A stretch of DNA of 59,397 nucleotides from Sporolactobacillus kofuensis (GCF_024125425.1 NZ_JAMXWN010000017.1:1-59397), one strand, 5' to 3'. Positions 42,147 through 52,799 are shown, numbered from the stretch's first letter. Notes: generated from the sequence alone by a model not told the origin. Program-made: numbers and translations.

Positions 42147-44627
42147 ATGATTCAAAAATATGGCAATGCGGCTGCAGGTACGGCGGATTCATACATGACC
42201 AAAGAGCGAACCATCCAACAGAAAACAAAGGGTGAGCGTTCATTTCAAACGTTTCTTTTGGGGATATTTTTCCGCACAGATCTGTTTTTCTTAGCAGCAG
42301 GATTTTTACTGGGGCGTGCCGTAATTATCACAAGTTTGACACCGTTTGTGCTCCCCTTTTTTGCAACCGTATTCTGGATGAAGCGTAGAAGAAGGTGGGC
42401 AGATTCCATTGCTGTTTTGGCTGGGGGATTAACTCTTTCGGTTGGACAAGCGTTCTATGCATTGCTAGGGCTACTAATCTTTCTTGCTGCAAGGCGAATC
42501 GTCATGATTTTTCATCCTGCTCATGAAGATCGCTGGCTTCCTGTGCTTGTGTTTGTTTCCGGATTCACGGTTCGCTTACTGTGTCAGGCTGCATTTACGC
42601 TGAATCTTGTTTGGACGGATGTGCTGACCGCAGGTGCCGAAGCTTCCTTATCTGTATTAGTAACCTTAATCTTCTTGCAAAGTGTTCCGCTGATGTCTAC
42701 GCGCGTGAATCATAAGCTGTTCAGAAATGAAGAAATTATTTGTTTTGTCATTCTGATTTCATCCGTCCTTGCCGGAACGATTGGATGGCATATGTACATG
42801 CTCTCTGTAGATCATGTCCTTGCGAGATATGCAGTGTTGCTGTTTGCATACGCAGGGGGTGCTGCGATTGGTTCAACCGTCGGTGTTGTCATCGGGTTAA
42901 TTCTTGGATTAGCAAGTGTAACGAGTCTTTATCAAATGAGTCTGCTCGCATTCTCGGGTGTGCTTGGCGGTTTACTGAAGGAGTCGGGTAAAGCCGGCGT
43001 GGCTGGTGGACTGCTGATTGCAACGCTACTTATCGGTGTGTACGGGAACGGTTATGCTGGACTAAGCAATGAGTTTGCCGATTCGGCTGCCGCTCTCTTA
43101 CTCTTTTTACTGACGCCAAAACGGTTCATTCGCCAAATGGCCTCGTTTATACCTGGGACCCGTGAATATCAGGCAGAACAGCAGCTTTATGTTCGAAAAC
43201 TAAGGGATGTGACTGTTGGACGAGTGGAACAATTTTCGGGCCTCTTTCAATCATTAGCCAAAAGCTTTTATCCGCCTGTAGAGGAAGAGGCATCAGATGA
43301 TGATCTCTTTTTAAGCAAGGTCACTGCGAGGACCTGCCAGAATTGCTTTAAGAAAGAATCGTGCTGGGTGAAAAATTTTGATCAGACGCAGCAGTTGATG
43401 CTTGAATTGCGTGAAGAGGCGCGTACGGGGGGAAGCAAAGAGGATCGCGTGCAGCTTTATCGACGTTGGCGTGAACATTGCTCAAAGGCGGACAAGACCG
43501 TAGAAGCGATTCGCAAAGAACAGGGCCTGTCGGAATTGCAAGAAAAGATGAGAAGGAATGTCCAAGAAAGCCGTCGTCTTGTTGCGGATCAACTTAAAGG
43601 CGTATCCCAGGTAATGGGCGATTTTGCCAACGAAATGAAACGTGAACGTGGCCTGCACGAGTGGCAAGAAGAAATGATTTTATCCAGATTGAACGGTATT
43701 GGTCTACGTGTGGAAAGTATCGAAATCTACAATCTTGAAACCGGAGCAATCGATATTGAAGCCATGTTACCGAATGATCAGTATGGGGCTTGTGAAAAAG
43801 TGATTGCACCGCTCCTTTCGGATATTTTAGGTGAAAGCATTGTGGTGGAAAAGAAACAGGCATCGGATCTTCCGGGCGGGCCGAGCCGTGTTGTCTTTAT
43901 TTCGGCAAGGGCCTATGATCTTGAAACGGGTGTTGCCACTGCAGCCCGAGGCGGTGGGTTGGTTTCGGGAGATAATTACTCTCTTTTTGAAATCGGTTCC
44001 AAAAAATGTGTACTTGCAATTAGCGACGGGATGGGGCACGGTGAGCGAGCGGCTATGGAGAGTCAAGACACACTGCAATTGTTGAAAAAAGTATTAAAAT
44101 CAGGTATTCATGAGACATTGGCCATTAAATCGATTAATTCAATTTTATCTCTTCGTTCCACTGAAGAGATTTACGCAACCTTAGACCTCGCACTCATTGA
44201 TTTACAAAACGCTACCTCTAAATTTCTAAAAATCGGTTCTAATCCGAGCTTTATTAAGCGAGGAGGGCGGGTGTTCATGCTTGATTCAGGTAATTTGCCG
44301 ATTGGTATCATTCGTGATTTCAATATAGATGTAAAAGCAGAACAGCTTAAATCAGGTGATTTGCTCATCATGATGAGTGATGGAATCTTTGAGGCACCAA
44401 AACACATTGAAAATAAAGAGGTTTGGGTAAAAAGAAAAATTAAAGAGATGCAAACAAACGATCCTCAAGAAATTGCGGATTTATTGCTAGAGGAAGTGAT
44501 CAGAGTAGGAGACGGACGCATAAACGACGATATGACAGTAATCGTAGCAAGAATTAGCCATCATATTCCGGAATGGTCATCATTCTCGTCAGAGGGCAGT
44601 GCTAAGCATTTTAGTAAGGCGGAGTAA
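42147..44627 (+). CDS. spoIIE: Stage II sporulation protein E (phosphatase)
   Basis: 826 residues. About ten N-terminal membrane helices (to about 330) are followed by a central FtsZ-interacting and oligomerisation region (about 330-590, with the C..C..KESCW cysteines near 395-405). The PP2C-type phosphatase is C-terminal: ISDGMGHGERAAMES (about 628), SILSLRSTEEIYATLDL, LIMMSDGIFEAPKH (about 741) and NDDMTVIVARI (about 793). SpoIIE moves to the polar septum and dephosphorylates SpoIIAA to release sigma-F in the forespore. AAAGGTGG selects ATG 42147. Confidence 0.96.
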   Translation: MIQKYGNAAAGTADSYMTKERTIQQKTKGERSFQTFLLGIFFRTDLFFLAAGFLLGRAVIITSLTPFVLPFFATVFWMKRRRRWADSIAVLAGGLTLSVGQAFYALLGLLIFLAARRIVMIFHPAHEDRWLPVLVFVSGFTVRLLCQAAFTLNLVWTDVLTAGAEASLSVLVTLIFLQSVPLMSTRVNHKLFRNEEIICFVILISSVLAGTIGWHMYMLSVDHVLARYAVLLFAYAGGAAIGSTVGVVIGLILGLASVTSLYQMSLLAFSGVLGGLLKESGKAGVAGGLLIATLLIGVYGNGYAGLSNEFADSAAALLLFLLTPKRFIRQMASFIPGTREYQAEQQLYVRKLRDVTVGRVEQFSGLFQSLAKSFYPPVEEEASDDDLFLSKVTARTCQNCFKKESCWVKNFDQTQQLMLELREEARTGGSKEDRVQLYRRWREHCSKADKTVEAIRKEQGLSELQEKMRRNVQESRRLVADQLKGVSQVMGDFANEMKRERGLHEWQEEMILSRLNGIGLRVESIEIYNLETGAIDIEAMLPNDQYGACEKVIAPLLSDILGESIVVEKKQASDLPGGPSRVVFISARAYDLETGVATAARGGGLVSGDNYSLFEIGSKKCVLAISDGMGHGERAAMESQDTLQLLKKVLKSGIHETLAIKSINSILSLRSTEEIYATLDLALIDLQNATSKFLKIGSNPSFIKRGGRVFMLDSGNLPIGIIRDFNIDVKAEQLKSGDLLIMMSDGIFEAPKHIENKEVWVKRKIKEMQTNDPQEIADLLLEEVIRVGDGRINDDMTVIVARISHHIPEWSSFSSEGSAKHFSKAE

Positions 44628-44800
44628 CTTAAGTATTGATGCAAAATACGGACATGACGGTCGTTTAAATAGATAGAAAAATGATCACTAGATTTATTGA
44701 AAAACCCTAGTGTACATTAAAAGTTTTCACTACAGGCTAAGTATAGAAACGATTCTTCCTGTCTATCATAATGCTAGATTCAGGGAGGAGTGAAGGAACG

Positions 44801-45538
44801 ATGAAGAAAGGTACATTGAAGCAAATCTTGCTAATTACCGATGGATGCTCAAACCAAGGCGAGGATCCGGTGGCAATGGCAGCACTCGCTAAAGAACAAG
44901 GTGTTATTGTCAATGTGATTGGGGTATTGGATCGCTACGACTCTGAAGATAGTCATGGTCTCCAGGAAGTGGAAGGCATTGCTCAGGCAGGCGGTGGCAT
45001 TAGTCAGATTGTCCAGACGCGGCAGTTGTCGCAAACGGTTCAAATGGTAACGAAACAGGCAATGACACAGACGATTAAAGGAGTCATTAATGAACAGCTC
45101 CAGGATATCTTGGGTGAATCAGGTAGTGTTGAAGATTTGCCTCCGGAAAAGCGTGGAAAAGTCATGGAGGTTGTTGATGAAGTTGGAGAAACTGCGGATT
45201 TGCAAGTATGTATCCTTGTCGATACAAGTGCGAGCATGAAAAATAAATTACCAACTGTTCGTGAAGCATTAATCGACCTATCGTTGAGCCTGTCCGCACG
45301 TATGGGCGGAAACCAATTTTGCTTGTATTTATTTCCCGGGAAAAGAAAATCAGTACAAAAAGTGCTCTCATGGACACCACAATTGGACAGCATCGAACGA
45401 ACTTTTGAGAAAATCAATTCACACGGTGTAACGCCAACAGGACCGGCAATCAAAGAAGCAATCAAGAGCTTTAAAGTGGTTTCAAGAAAAAGTGCACTCT
45501 ATGAAGATGATGAGGTTTACGATGACCGGCCTCGATGA
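44801..45538 (+). CDS. yabS: VWA-domain protein YabS
   Basis: 245 residues. ILLITDGCSNQGEDP (about 9-23) with VIVNVIGV looks like the second half of a von Willebrand A domain. LQVCILVDTSASMKNKL (MIDAS DxSxS at D141) through GVTPTGPAIKEAI (T about 211) looks like the first half, so the fold appears circularly permuted. B. subtilis has the same protein between spoIIE and yabT, with unknown role. ATG 44801 follows GGGAGGAG. The end overlaps yabT by 17 bp. Between 44628 and 44800 I see no gene; the tRNA genes present here in B. subtilis are absent. Confidence 0.88.
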   Translation: MKKGTLKQILLITDGCSNQGEDPVAMAALAKEQGVIVNVIGVLDRYDSEDSHGLQEVEGIAQAGGGISQIVQTRQLSQTVQMVTKQAMTQTIKGVINEQLQDILGESGSVEDLPPEKRGKVMEVVDEVGETADLQVCILVDTSASMKNKLPTVREALIDLSLSLSARMGGNQFCLYLFPGKRKSVQKVLSWTPQLDSIERTFEKINSHGVTPTGPAIKEAIKSFKVVSRKSALYEDDEVYDDRPR

Positions 45539-46460
45539 ACTACGGTTTGCATCGGGAACGCTCATTGAAGGGAAATGGCATAAACAGCACTATAGGTTGA
45601 TCAAGTGGCTTGGAAGTGGCGCACAAGGGACGGTGTATCTAGGCAGAAGCAGTACACGGACGGTTGCAATTAAATTAGCAAAAGATCGTGAGTCCTTGAT
45701 CTCAGAGGTGAATGTACTCAAACGATTTGGGGAGCTCCAAGGTCATTCTTTGGGGCCTTCTTTATATGATCATGATGATTGGCTGATTAAAGGGAAAATC
45801 ATTAGTTTCTGCGCCATGGAATTTTTGGACGGTGTGCCGTTGTCCGAAGCGCTAAAGCGAAAGCCATTTGACTGGGCGGTGGTTTATGTGCTTCAGCTAT
45901 TAACGCAACTGCAGCAATTGCATCATATCGGCTTTGTTTTTGGTGATCTCAAGCCTGAAAATCTTATCTTGATGGACCCTGGGCACACTGTTCGCTGCCT
46001 AGACTTTGGCGGAGCAACAAAACTAGGGCGATCTGTTCGAGAATATACCGAGTTTTATGATCGAGGGTATTGGGGGATCGGCGGGCGCCGGGCAGAACCA
46101 AGCTATGATCTGTTTGCATGCGTGATGATCCTTTATTATGCGGCACTAGGCAAGCGTATCGAACGTTCAGGCAACCCCGAACAGCAGCTGATCCAATTGG
46201 CAAAAACAGAGCCAATGTTGATCCCTTTTCAAAGAGTTATAGTGAATACTGTGAAAGGGCGGTATACAGAAGCCGCGCAGATGCGGCGAGATCTTTTGCA
46301 GGACATGATGACAAACAAAAGAAACGAGCAGCAAAGGCCAGTGCAGAACGTGCAAAGAAAGCGAGCAAAGACGAATAAGGAGAGCTGGAAATCGGCCTGG
46401 CTAACCGCTTCGATTCTGTTGACCGCCTATATTCTATTTGTCATTATTTACGTGATGTAA
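45522..46460 (+). CDS. yabT: Membrane-anchored Ser/Thr protein kinase YabT
   Basis: 312 residues. A Hanks-type kinase domain spans about 25-250: glycine loop GSGAQGTVYLG, lysine in VAIKLA, catalytic loop FGDLKPENLIL (Asp kept, the usual HRD arginine replaced by glycine) and CLDFGGAT. A basic linker and a single C-terminal membrane helix (about 290-310) follow. No extracellular domain is present. B. subtilis YabT is DNA-activated, lies at the forespore septum and phosphorylates RecA. ATG 45522 is preceded by TGAGGT inside yabS. Confidence 0.92.
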   Translation: MTGLDELRFASGTLIEGKWHKQHYRLIKWLGSGAQGTVYLGRSSTRTVAIKLAKDRESLISEVNVLKRFGELQGHSLGPSLYDHDDWLIKGKIISFCAMEFLDGVPLSEALKRKPFDWAVVYVLQLLTQLQQLHHIGFVFGDLKPENLILMDPGHTVRCLDFGGATKLGRSVREYTEFYDRGYWGIGGRRAEPSYDLFACVMILYYAALGKRIERSGNPEQQLIQLAKTEPMLIPFQRVIVNTVKGRYTEAAQMRRDLLQDMMTNKRNEQQRPVQNVQRKRAKTNKESWKSAWLTASILLTAYILFVIIYVM

Positions 46461-46519
46461 AAATTGCGTTATGGTGAACATACCTATTAAAGGAATGGCG
46501 GGAACAAGGAGAATCCACG

Positions 46520-47956
46520 ATGACTTTTGAAGAAACAGTCACAATGTTTATCATGAAGCATCAGATGATCCGCACTGGCGATCGGCTTTTACTTGGTGTC
46601 AGTGGTGGAGCAGATTCAATGGCGCTGCTTCAATACTTCTATAAAAAAAGGGCAACTTGGAAATTGGAACTTGCGGTTTGTTCCGTTGATCACATGCTTA
46701 GAGGAGCGGAAAGTGCAGAAGATGTAAAATATGTTGCATCATTCTGCAAAAATAAGGATATCCTTTTTATTGGGAAAACCGTGGACGTGCGTGCATATAG
46801 TAAAAAGAAAAAAATCAGCGTAGAAACAGCGGCACGGGAATTGCGCTATCGGGCATTTGCAGAAGCATTACATGAGTGCCGAGCAGATCTTCTTGTTCTT
46901 GCACATCATGGAGACGATCAAATTGAGACAATGTTAATGCGTCAGGTACGAGGAACTGTTGGTATGGGGAGAGTGGGGATTCCTGTGAAACGCGTATTTA
47001 ATGACAAACTGATTATCCGGCCGTTTCTCTCCCAGACGAAGAAGGCGATTGAACACTATTGTATTGACAATGGCATCGTTGCCCGGCAAGATGCTACAAA
47101 TGAATCGGAGGAGCATACAAGGAACCGTTTTCGAATGGCTGTACTGCCCTTTTTGAAGCAAGAAAATCCGTCTGTACATTTGAAATTTCAGTATGAAAGT
47201 GAGTGCCTTGCAGAGGATGAAGCATTACTTCAGGAGCTGGCAGAAAAAAAGCTACCAGAGGTTGTTCTTGAGGAGGATAAGGAAAAATATGCGCTTTCAA
47301 TTCCTAAGTTACTAGGGATTCATCCAGCTTTACAAAGGCGGACAATTCATCTACTATTATGTTATCTGTACACAAATCAACAGATGAAGCCAATGCACCA
47401 ACCGATACATATTGAGCAATTATTGCAGTTGTTACGCTCCGACCGTTCATCTGGACGCACGGTTTTTCCGAAAGGGCTTTCGGCTAGAAAATCATATACT
47501 TATTGTTGGATTGGTTTTATGCCGAAATCTCGTGAAATTTCTGAGCAAGTTGAATTGTGCATCCCAGGCGAAACTCGGTGTGCTGCAGGATGCTTTAAGG
47601 CTGAATATATCACAGTTGAAGAATTTAAAAAAGGTGTCCATGATCCGAGTCATTTAATCGTTGATACCAATGCGGTGTCTTTGCCACTTTTTGTTCGTAC
47701 TTTTCGTCATGGTGATCGCATGAGGCCGAATGGGATGTCAGGAGATCAGAAAATCCAACGAATATTTATTAATGAGAAAGTGGACCGTGATCAACGGGCG
47801 TTATGGCCTTTAGTTACTGACGGAGAGGGGCGTGTGCTGTGGCTGCCATTATTGAGGCGGGGATCGGCTTTGCCAGTTGACCTCACAGCAGATAAGACAA
47901 ATTATTTAAAGCTTAAATTTATACCGTTTGCCGGTTTTGGGAGGACACAGGCGTGA
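46520..47956 (+). CDS. tilS: tRNA(Ile)-lysidine synthetase
   Basis: 478 residues. The N-terminal PP-loop ATPase has [14 protein letters not shown] (about 24-37), [10 protein letters not shown] (about 55), [14 protein letters not shown] (about 130) and NRFRM (about 199). The middle and C-terminal TilS domains end in RFGDRMRP-like [12 protein letters not shown]. It converts C34 of tRNA-Ile(CAU) to lysidine so that AUA is read as isoleucine. It overlaps hpt by 4 bp. Confidence 0.94.
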   Translation: MTFEETVTMFIMKHQMIRTGDRLLLGVSGGADSMALLQYFYKKRATWKLELAVCSVDHMLRGAESAEDVKYVASFCKNKDILFIGKTVDVRAYSKKKKISVETAARELRYRAFAEALHECRADLLVLAHHGDDQIETMLMRQVRGTVGMGRVGIPVKRVFNDKLIIRPFLSQTKKAIEHYCIDNGIVARQDATNESEEHTRNRFRMAVLPFLKQENPSVHLKFQYESECLAEDEALLQELAEKKLPEVVLEEDKEKYALSIPKLLGIHPALQRRTIHLLLCYLYTNQQMKPMHQPIHIEQLLQLLRSDRSSGRTVFPKGLSARKSYTYCWIGFMPKSREISEQVELCIPGETRCAAGCFKAEYITVEEFKKGVHDPSHLIVDTNAVSLPLFVRTFRHGDRMRPNGMSGDQKIQRIFINEKVDRDQRALWPLVTDGEGRVLWLPLLRRGSALPVDLTADKTNYLKLKFIPFAGFGRTQA

Positions 47957-48492
47957 AGGAAGATGTCAAGGAAATATTAATTACAGAGGAAGATATTCAG
48001 GAAAAGGTATGTGAGTTTGGGGAAAAGCTGTCTGCTCAATATGAGGGTACTTTTCCACTGGTCATTGGCGTTCTGAAAGGGGCGCTACCTTTTATGGCTG
48101 ATCTGATCAAAAAGATCACCGTTCCGATTGAAATAGACTTTATGGATGTTTCAAGCTACGGAAATTCTACAGTCTCCTCTGGTGAGGTGAAAATACTCAA
48201 AGATCTGGATACTTCAGTAGAAAATCGGGAAATTCTGATTATTGAGGATATTATTGACAGCGGTCTGACTCTCAGTTATTTGGTCGAATTATTTAAGACT
48301 AGGAAAGCGAAATCGATTAAAATAGTGACGCTGCTTGATAAACCGTCAGGCAGAAAGTCGAAGATCACGCCTGATATGTCTGGGTTTACCGTTCCCGATG
48401 CATTTCTCGTCGGCTATGGACTTGATTATGCGGAAAAATATCGCAACCTTCCTTACATTGGTATCTTGAAACCTGAAATTTATATGTCTTAA
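47953..48492 (+). CDS. hpt: Hypoxanthine phosphoribosyltransferase
   Basis: 179 residues. [16 protein letters not shown] (about 36-51), DFMDVSSYG (about 66) and the PRPP motif [14 protein letters not shown] (about 95-108) identify the purine salvage enzyme that makes IMP and GMP. It starts at GTG 47953, coupled to tilS. The tilS-hpt-ftsH order is conserved in Firmicutes; HPRT and TilS are also reported to act together on ftsH expression in B. subtilis. Confidence 0.95.
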   Translation: MKEDVKEILITEEDIQEKVCEFGEKLSAQYEGTFPLVIGVLKGALPFMADLIKKITVPIEIDFMDVSSYGNSTVSSGEVKILKDLDTSVENREILIIEDIIDSGLTLSYLVELFKTRKAKSIKIVTLLDKPSGRKSKITPDMSGFTVPDAFLVGYGLDYAEKYRNLPYIGILKPEIYMS

Positions 48493-48549
48493 GTTTTTCA
48501 CTGTCGGAAGGGCAAATGCTCGATCGAGTATCACCAGAAATGTAATTGT

Positions 48550-48579
48550 TTGAGGATTTTTAATCGTATGTGGTACTAT
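48550..48579 (+). promoter_or_regulatory. Possible ftsH promoter
   Basis: TTGAGG (48550-48555), 18-bp spacer, TACTAT (48574-48579) with TGG just before the -10 (extended -10). It lies 37 nt before ftsH. Confidence 0.5.
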
Positions 48580-48616
48580 AAAATATAACTTGTTTTAGAG
48601 CGGGAGGAGGTAAGGC

Positions 48617-50641
48617 ATGAATCGACTTTTTAAGAACATTATCATATATTTATTTATTGCGCTTGTCATTATCGGGATCGTCAGCTGGCTAACAGAAACG
48701 AACCGAACAGTTAAACCAATGACATATAGTGCGTTTGAAACTAACTTAAGTAATGGCAATGTGGATCAATTAACCTTACAACCGGAAGGCAGTGTCTACG
48801 CAGCAACGGGGCATTTAAAGACTGCGGATAAGAATACGACTTTTAAAGTATATCTGCCTGCAAGTGAAAAAGCGGTTAATCAGGTAACGGATTTAGCAAA
48901 GCAATACAATCTTGATGTCAAGCCTGCCGAACGTACCAGTGGATGGATTACTTTTGTTACATCACTAATTCCATTTGCGATCATCTTCTTTCTGATCTTT
49001 TTCCTTCTGAATCAGGCTCAAGGTGGCGGCGGCCGTGTCATGAACTTCGGCAAAAGCAAGGCGAAGCTCTATTCAGAGGACAAGAAGAAAGTGACCTTTA
49101 AAGATGTCGCCGGGGCCGATGAAGAAAAGCAAGAACTTGTGGAAATTGTTGAATTTCTTAAAGATCCTCGGAAATTCGTTGCACTTGGTGCCAGAATCCC
49201 AAAAGGTGTCTTACTTGAAGGACCTCCAGGTACCGGTAAAACTTTGCTGGCCCGTGCCGTTGCCGGTGAAGCGGGTGTACCATTCTTCTCTATAAGCGGT
49301 TCGGATTTCGTTGAAATGTTCGTGGGCGTTGGTGCATCACGTGTCCGGGACTTGTTTGATCAAGCAAAGAAAAATTCACCATGTATCATCTTTATTGATG
49401 AAATTGATGCCGTGGGTCGTCAACGTGGTGCCGGGCTCGGCGGTGGTCATGACGAACGTGAACAGACGTTGAACCAATTGCTGGTTGAGATGGATGGTTT
49501 CGGTGCCAATGAAGGAATTATTATTGTTGCAGCGACCAACCGTCCGGACATCCTTGATCCGGCACTTCTCCGTCCAGGACGTTTTGACCGTCAGATTCCG
49601 GTTGGTCGTCCGGATCTTAAAGGACGTGAAGCAGTACTGCGTGTTCATTCGCGGAATAAGCCACTGGCAAAGGAAATTGATTTGAAAACTGTTGCCAAAC
49701 TGACTCCTGGATTCTCAGGCGCCGATTTGGAAAACTTGCTGAACGAAGCAGCTTTGGTTGCAGCGCGAGCAAATAAAAAAGTAATTAACATGGAAGACAT
49801 CGATGAAGCAGTGGAACGCGTTATTGCCGGTGTCGCTAAGAAATCACGTGTTATTTCTCAGAAAGAACAAAATATCGTTGCCTACCATGAATCCGGGCAT
49901 ACGATTATCGGGCTCGCTCTAGAAGGTGCCGATGAAGTTCATAAAGTAACAGTTATTCCACGTGGGCAAGCAGGTGGCTATACGGTTTCATTGCCTAAAG
50001 AAGATCGCTATTTTATGACCAAACCAGAACTTCTTGAAAAAATCTGTGGGTTGCTCGGGGGCCGTGTTGCCGAAGAGATTACCTTCGGTGAAATTTCAAC
50101 CGGTGCAAGCAATGACTTGCAGCGTGTGACAAATTTGGCACGTCGTATGGTTACTGAATTTGGAATGAGCGACAAGCTTGGCCCAATGCAATTTGGCAAT
50201 AACGATAGCGGTCAAGTATTCCTTGGGCGCGACCTTCAGAATGACCAAAATTACAGCGATGCTATTGCGTTTGAAATTGATCAAGAAGTACAGCGCATTG
50301 TGAAAGAAGAGTATGATCGATGCAAGAAACTGCTTCTTGAACATCGTGATAAATTAGAATTGATTGCCAAGACCTTGCTCAAGGTTGAGACTCTGGAAGA
50401 AGAGCAGATTAAATCGCTTTATGAAACCGGCAAGTATATCGAACCAAGCAAGAACAGATATGGCATGCAGGATGATGATAAAGAAGAAGCACCGGCAATC
50501 GAAAAGGAACCGGTAACCGATCCTGAAACGGATGTTAAAGTGAATATCCATTCCAAAGGTGAGGACTCCATTGTTGAGAGACCTGAGGAGAAACAACAAC
50601 CGTCGGATGCAAAACATAAAGACGACGACCGTAATCTTTAA
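48617..50641 (+). CDS. ftsH: ATP-dependent membrane zinc protease FtsH
   Basis: 674 residues. Two membrane helices (about 6-26 and 112-135) flank an extracytoplasmic domain. The AAA+ module has [10 protein letters not shown] (about 202), FIDEIDAVG and the [23 protein letters not shown]. The M41 protease has HESGH (424-428). The tail is acidic and lysine-rich (about 620-674). FtsH degrades membrane and short-lived regulatory proteins; in B. subtilis it also removes Spo0E and SpoVM. GGGAGGAGG precedes the ATG. Confidence 0.96.
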   Translation: MNRLFKNIIIYLFIALVIIGIVSWLTETNRTVKPMTYSAFETNLSNGNVDQLTLQPEGSVYAATGHLKTADKNTTFKVYLPASEKAVNQVTDLAKQYNLDVKPAERTSGWITFVTSLIPFAIIFFLIFFLLNQAQGGGGRVMNFGKSKAKLYSEDKKKVTFKDVAGADEEKQELVEIVEFLKDPRKFVALGARIPKGVLLEGPPGTGKTLLARAVAGEAGVPFFSISGSDFVEMFVGVGASRVRDLFDQAKKNSPCIIFIDEIDAVGRQRGAGLGGGHDEREQTLNQLLVEMDGFGANEGIIIVAATNRPDILDPALLRPGRFDRQIPVGRPDLKGREAVLRVHSRNKPLAKEIDLKTVAKLTPGFSGADLENLLNEAALVAARANKKVINMEDIDEAVERVIAGVAKKSRVISQKEQNIVAYHESGHTIIGLALEGADEVHKVTVIPRGQAGGYTVSLPKEDRYFMTKPELLEKICGLLGGRVAEEITFGEISTGASNDLQRVTNLARRMVTEFGMSDKLGPMQFGNNDSGQVFLGRDLQNDQNYSDAIAFEIDQEVQRIVKEEYDRCKKLLLEHRDKLELIAKTLLKVETLEEEQIKSLYETGKYIEPSKNRYGMQDDDKEEAPAIEKEPVTDPETDVKVNIHSKGEDSIVERPEEKQQPSDAKHKDDDRNL

Positions 50642-50671
50642 TCTTATGTTGACTTGCTACTTACAAAGGAA

Positions 50672-50713
50672 AAGGGAGGTCTCTCCAATTTGGGAGTGCC
50701 TCTTCTTTTTTTA
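50672..50713 (+). terminator. Intrinsic terminator after ftsH
   Basis: GAGG/CCTC outer and CTCC/GGAG inner pairing (50676-50702), followed by TTCTTTTTTT. Confidence 0.75.
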
Positions 50714-50834
50714 TAAGATAAGAAAGATAAGGATTCTGCCTCAAAATGCAGCAAAGATGTGAGATACGTGCGGCAAGCAATCGATGCACAGGTGATACAA
50801 AATAAACATTGGATGGTTTTTGCCCATTCTTCTC
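50713..50834 (+). repeat. Dispersed intergenic element, copy H (internally deleted)
   Basis: Head AAGATAAGAAAGATAAGGATTC and AATGCAGCAAAGATGTGAGA are joined directly to GTGCGGCAAGCAATCGATGC and a tail ACATTGGATGGTTTTTGCCC. As in copy D, the block between stem 1 and stem 2 is missing. It begins directly at the end of the ftsH terminator. Confidence 0.7.
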
Positions 50835-50896
50835 ACAGATGTGTCGTTGAGATCGGACGATTAAAGGCAACGGCTAGGTGAACAGGGGGATAAAAA

Positions 50897-51661
50897 ATGA
50901 TCTTTGTGTGTGATGTTGGAAATACACATATTGTTCTGGGTACTTATGATGAAGGGAAACTGACGAATCATTGGCGCATTTCAACCGATCGTGAGAAGAC
51001 AGAAGACGAATTTGCGATGCTGGTGAATGATCTTTTTCGGTACAGCGGACTTTCTTTCGAGGACTTCAGCGGTGTTGTCATTTCTTCTGTTGTACCGTCA
51101 ATAATGTTTGCACTTGAACGTCTGTGTGCGAAATATTTTCACTTAAAACCGTTGATTGTTGGCCCTGGGGTCGAAACTGGATTGAACTTGAAGTATGATC
51201 ATCCGAAAGAACTAGGCGCCGATCTTATTGTGAACGCAGTTGCAGCGGTCGACGCTTATCAGGCACCAATTATTGTCATTGATTTTGGAACGGCGACTAC
51301 CTATTCGTATATTGATGAACAAAAGGGTTATATCGGGGGAGCAATTGCCCCAGGGATTGATATTGCGACTGAGGCGCTTTATGAGAAGGCATCAAAGTTG
51401 CCGAGAATTGAAATTGTAAAGCCGCCGCATATTGTCGGACGCAATACGGTCCATGCTATGCAGTCTGGAGTTCTTTTTGGCTATGTTGGTCAGGTGGAAG
51501 GCATTGTTTCACGAATGAAAAAACAAGCGGCTTCCGATCCGGTCGTCGTTGCAACAGGCGGACTCTGTTCGCTCATCTCAGGAGAGACGGATGTTATTGA
51601 TCATGTTGATCCTTTATTAACGCTTAAAGGACTTTTTCTTATCTATCAGCGCAATGCGTAA
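50897..51661 (+). CDS. coaX: Type III pantothenate kinase
   Basis: 254 residues. [20 protein letters not shown] (about 3-22) is the ATP-binding DxGNT motif. [13 protein letters not shown] (about 105), [12 protein letters not shown] (about 126) and [15 protein letters not shown] (about 145) complete the ASKHA signatures. It catalyses the first step of coenzyme A synthesis. AGGGGG precedes the ATG. The next gene hslO follows after 21 nt. Confidence 0.95.
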   Translation: MIFVCDVGNTHIVLGTYDEGKLTNHWRISTDREKTEDEFAMLVNDLFRYSGLSFEDFSGVVISSVVPSIMFALERLCAKYFHLKPLIVGPGVETGLNLKYDHPKELGADLIVNAVAAVDAYQAPIIVIDFGTATTYSYIDEQKGYIGGAIAPGIDIATEALYEKASKLPRIEIVKPPHIVGRNTVHAMQSGVLFGYVGQVEGIVSRMKKQAASDPVVVATGGLCSLISGETDVIDHVDPLLTLKGLFLIYQRNA

Positions 51662-51682
51662 GCGGAAAGGAATGAACAACCA

Positions 51683-52552
51683 TTGGGTGACTATTTTATC
51701 AAAGCATTAGCATGTGGCGACAGTCTTAGGGTGATTACCACTGTGACGACAGAAACGGTACGTGAAGCACAAACGCGACACCGCACATGGCCAACAGCAA
51801 CTGCTGCACTTGGCCGTACGCTAACAGCGACCATGATGATGGCTGCCCAGCAAAAAGGTGATGAAAAGATCACTGTTACGATTCAAGGCGGCGGACCGAT
51901 CGGAGCGATTGTTGCCGATGCGAACACGAGCGGACAAGTCCGCGGTTATGTCACAAATCCTGAAGTGCATTTTGACTTAAATGCACAAGGTAAGCTGGAT
52001 GTTGCACGAGCGGTCGGCAACGCAGGCTTTCTAAGTGTGGTCAAAGATCTCGGTTTACGTGAAAATTTTACTGGGCGTGTGCCGATCATTTCCGGTGAAC
52101 TTGGGGATGACTTTACTTATTATTTTGCTAGGAGTGAACAGGTGCCATCGGCAGTCGGTGTAGGCGTGCTCGTTAATCCCGATGAATCCGTGAAGGCAGC
52201 AGGAGGCTTCATTATACAGGTCCTTCCAGGTGCAGACGATGCGGTGATTGAAAAATTGGAAAACCGACTTAAGGAGATACCGCCCATTTCTAAATTAATT
52301 GATGCCGGGCACTCTCCGGAACAGCTTCTGGATGATCTGTTCGCCGATCATGATTACAGAGTGCTCCAGAAGCACTCGGCTGAATTTTATTGTGATTGCT
52401 CTAAGGAAAAATTTGGTGACTCCATTGCCGGACTGGGTACAAAAGAAATTCAGGCCATGATTGATGAAGATGGTGGAGCGGAAGTTACCTGCCAATTTTG
52501 TGAAACCCACTATCAATTCACTGCAGACGAATTAAAAGCACTGATGCACTAA
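51683..52552 (+). CDS. hslO: 33 kDa redox-regulated chaperone Hsp33
   Basis: 289 residues. GDYFIKALACGDSLRV, HRTWPTATAALGRTLTA (about 33-49) and GGGPIGAIVADANTSGQVRGY (around 70-90) match Hsp33. The C-terminal zinc redox switch has CDCSKEKF (about 234) and CQFCETHY (about 272), that is CxC...CxxC. Oxidation releases zinc and activates holdase function. The start is TTG 51683 with AAAGGA 12 nt upstream; no in-frame ATG fits. The yacD gene that follows in B. subtilis is missing. Confidence 0.94.
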   Translation: MGDYFIKALACGDSLRVITTVTTETVREAQTRHRTWPTATAALGRTLTATMMMAAQQKGDEKITVTIQGGGPIGAIVADANTSGQVRGYVTNPEVHFDLNAQGKLDVARAVGNAGFLSVVKDLGLRENFTGRVPIISGELGDDFTYYFARSEQVPSAVGVGVLVNPDESVKAAGGFIIQVLPGADDAVIEKLENRLKEIPPISKLIDAGHSPEQLLDDLFADHDYRVLQKHSAEFYCDCSKEKFGDSIAGLGTKEIQAMIDEDGGAEVTCQFCETHYQFTADELKALMH

Positions 52553-52568
52553 ATGCATCAGTAACAAT

Positions 52569-52609
52569 AAGGTGTCTCGAAAGTCTGATGACTTTGAGGC
52601 ACCTTTTTA
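52569..52609 (+). terminator. Intrinsic terminator after hslO
   Basis: AAGGTGTCTC (52569-52578) pairs with GAGGCACCTT (52596-52605), one T-G pair, with further AAAGT/ACTTT pairing inside, followed by TTTAA. Confidence 0.85.
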
Positions 52610-52799
52610 AAATGGTGAAAAAAAAGCGCTAAAAATGCAGCAGAGATGCGAGACGCCTGCGGAGCGTTCCTGCTGATCGCGAGCCAAGTGAGACCCCGCA
52701 GGCTTTTGCCTGTTCGAGTGATCGCCTGCAGCAAGCGAGCAATCGAAGCACATGGATACAAGGATAAGGACTGGACGGGATTAGTGCCCAGTTTTTCTC
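52609..52799 (+). repeat. Dispersed intergenic element, copy I
   Basis: Complete copy: ATGCAGCAGAGATGCGAGAC, stem 1 CTGCGG / CCGCAG around the GTTCCTGCTGATC variant loop, TGCCTGTTCGAGTGATCGCC, TGCAGCAAGCGAGCAATCG, and a tail in which ACTGG pairs with CCAGT followed by TTTTTC. Here the GGAGGCTCACG segment before stem 2 is lost. Confidence 0.82.

Noticed and set aside
44628-44800. tRNA genes between spoIIE and yabS, as in B. subtilis
   Set aside because: No cloverleaf-like sequence or TTCRA-type T-arm is present in this spacer.
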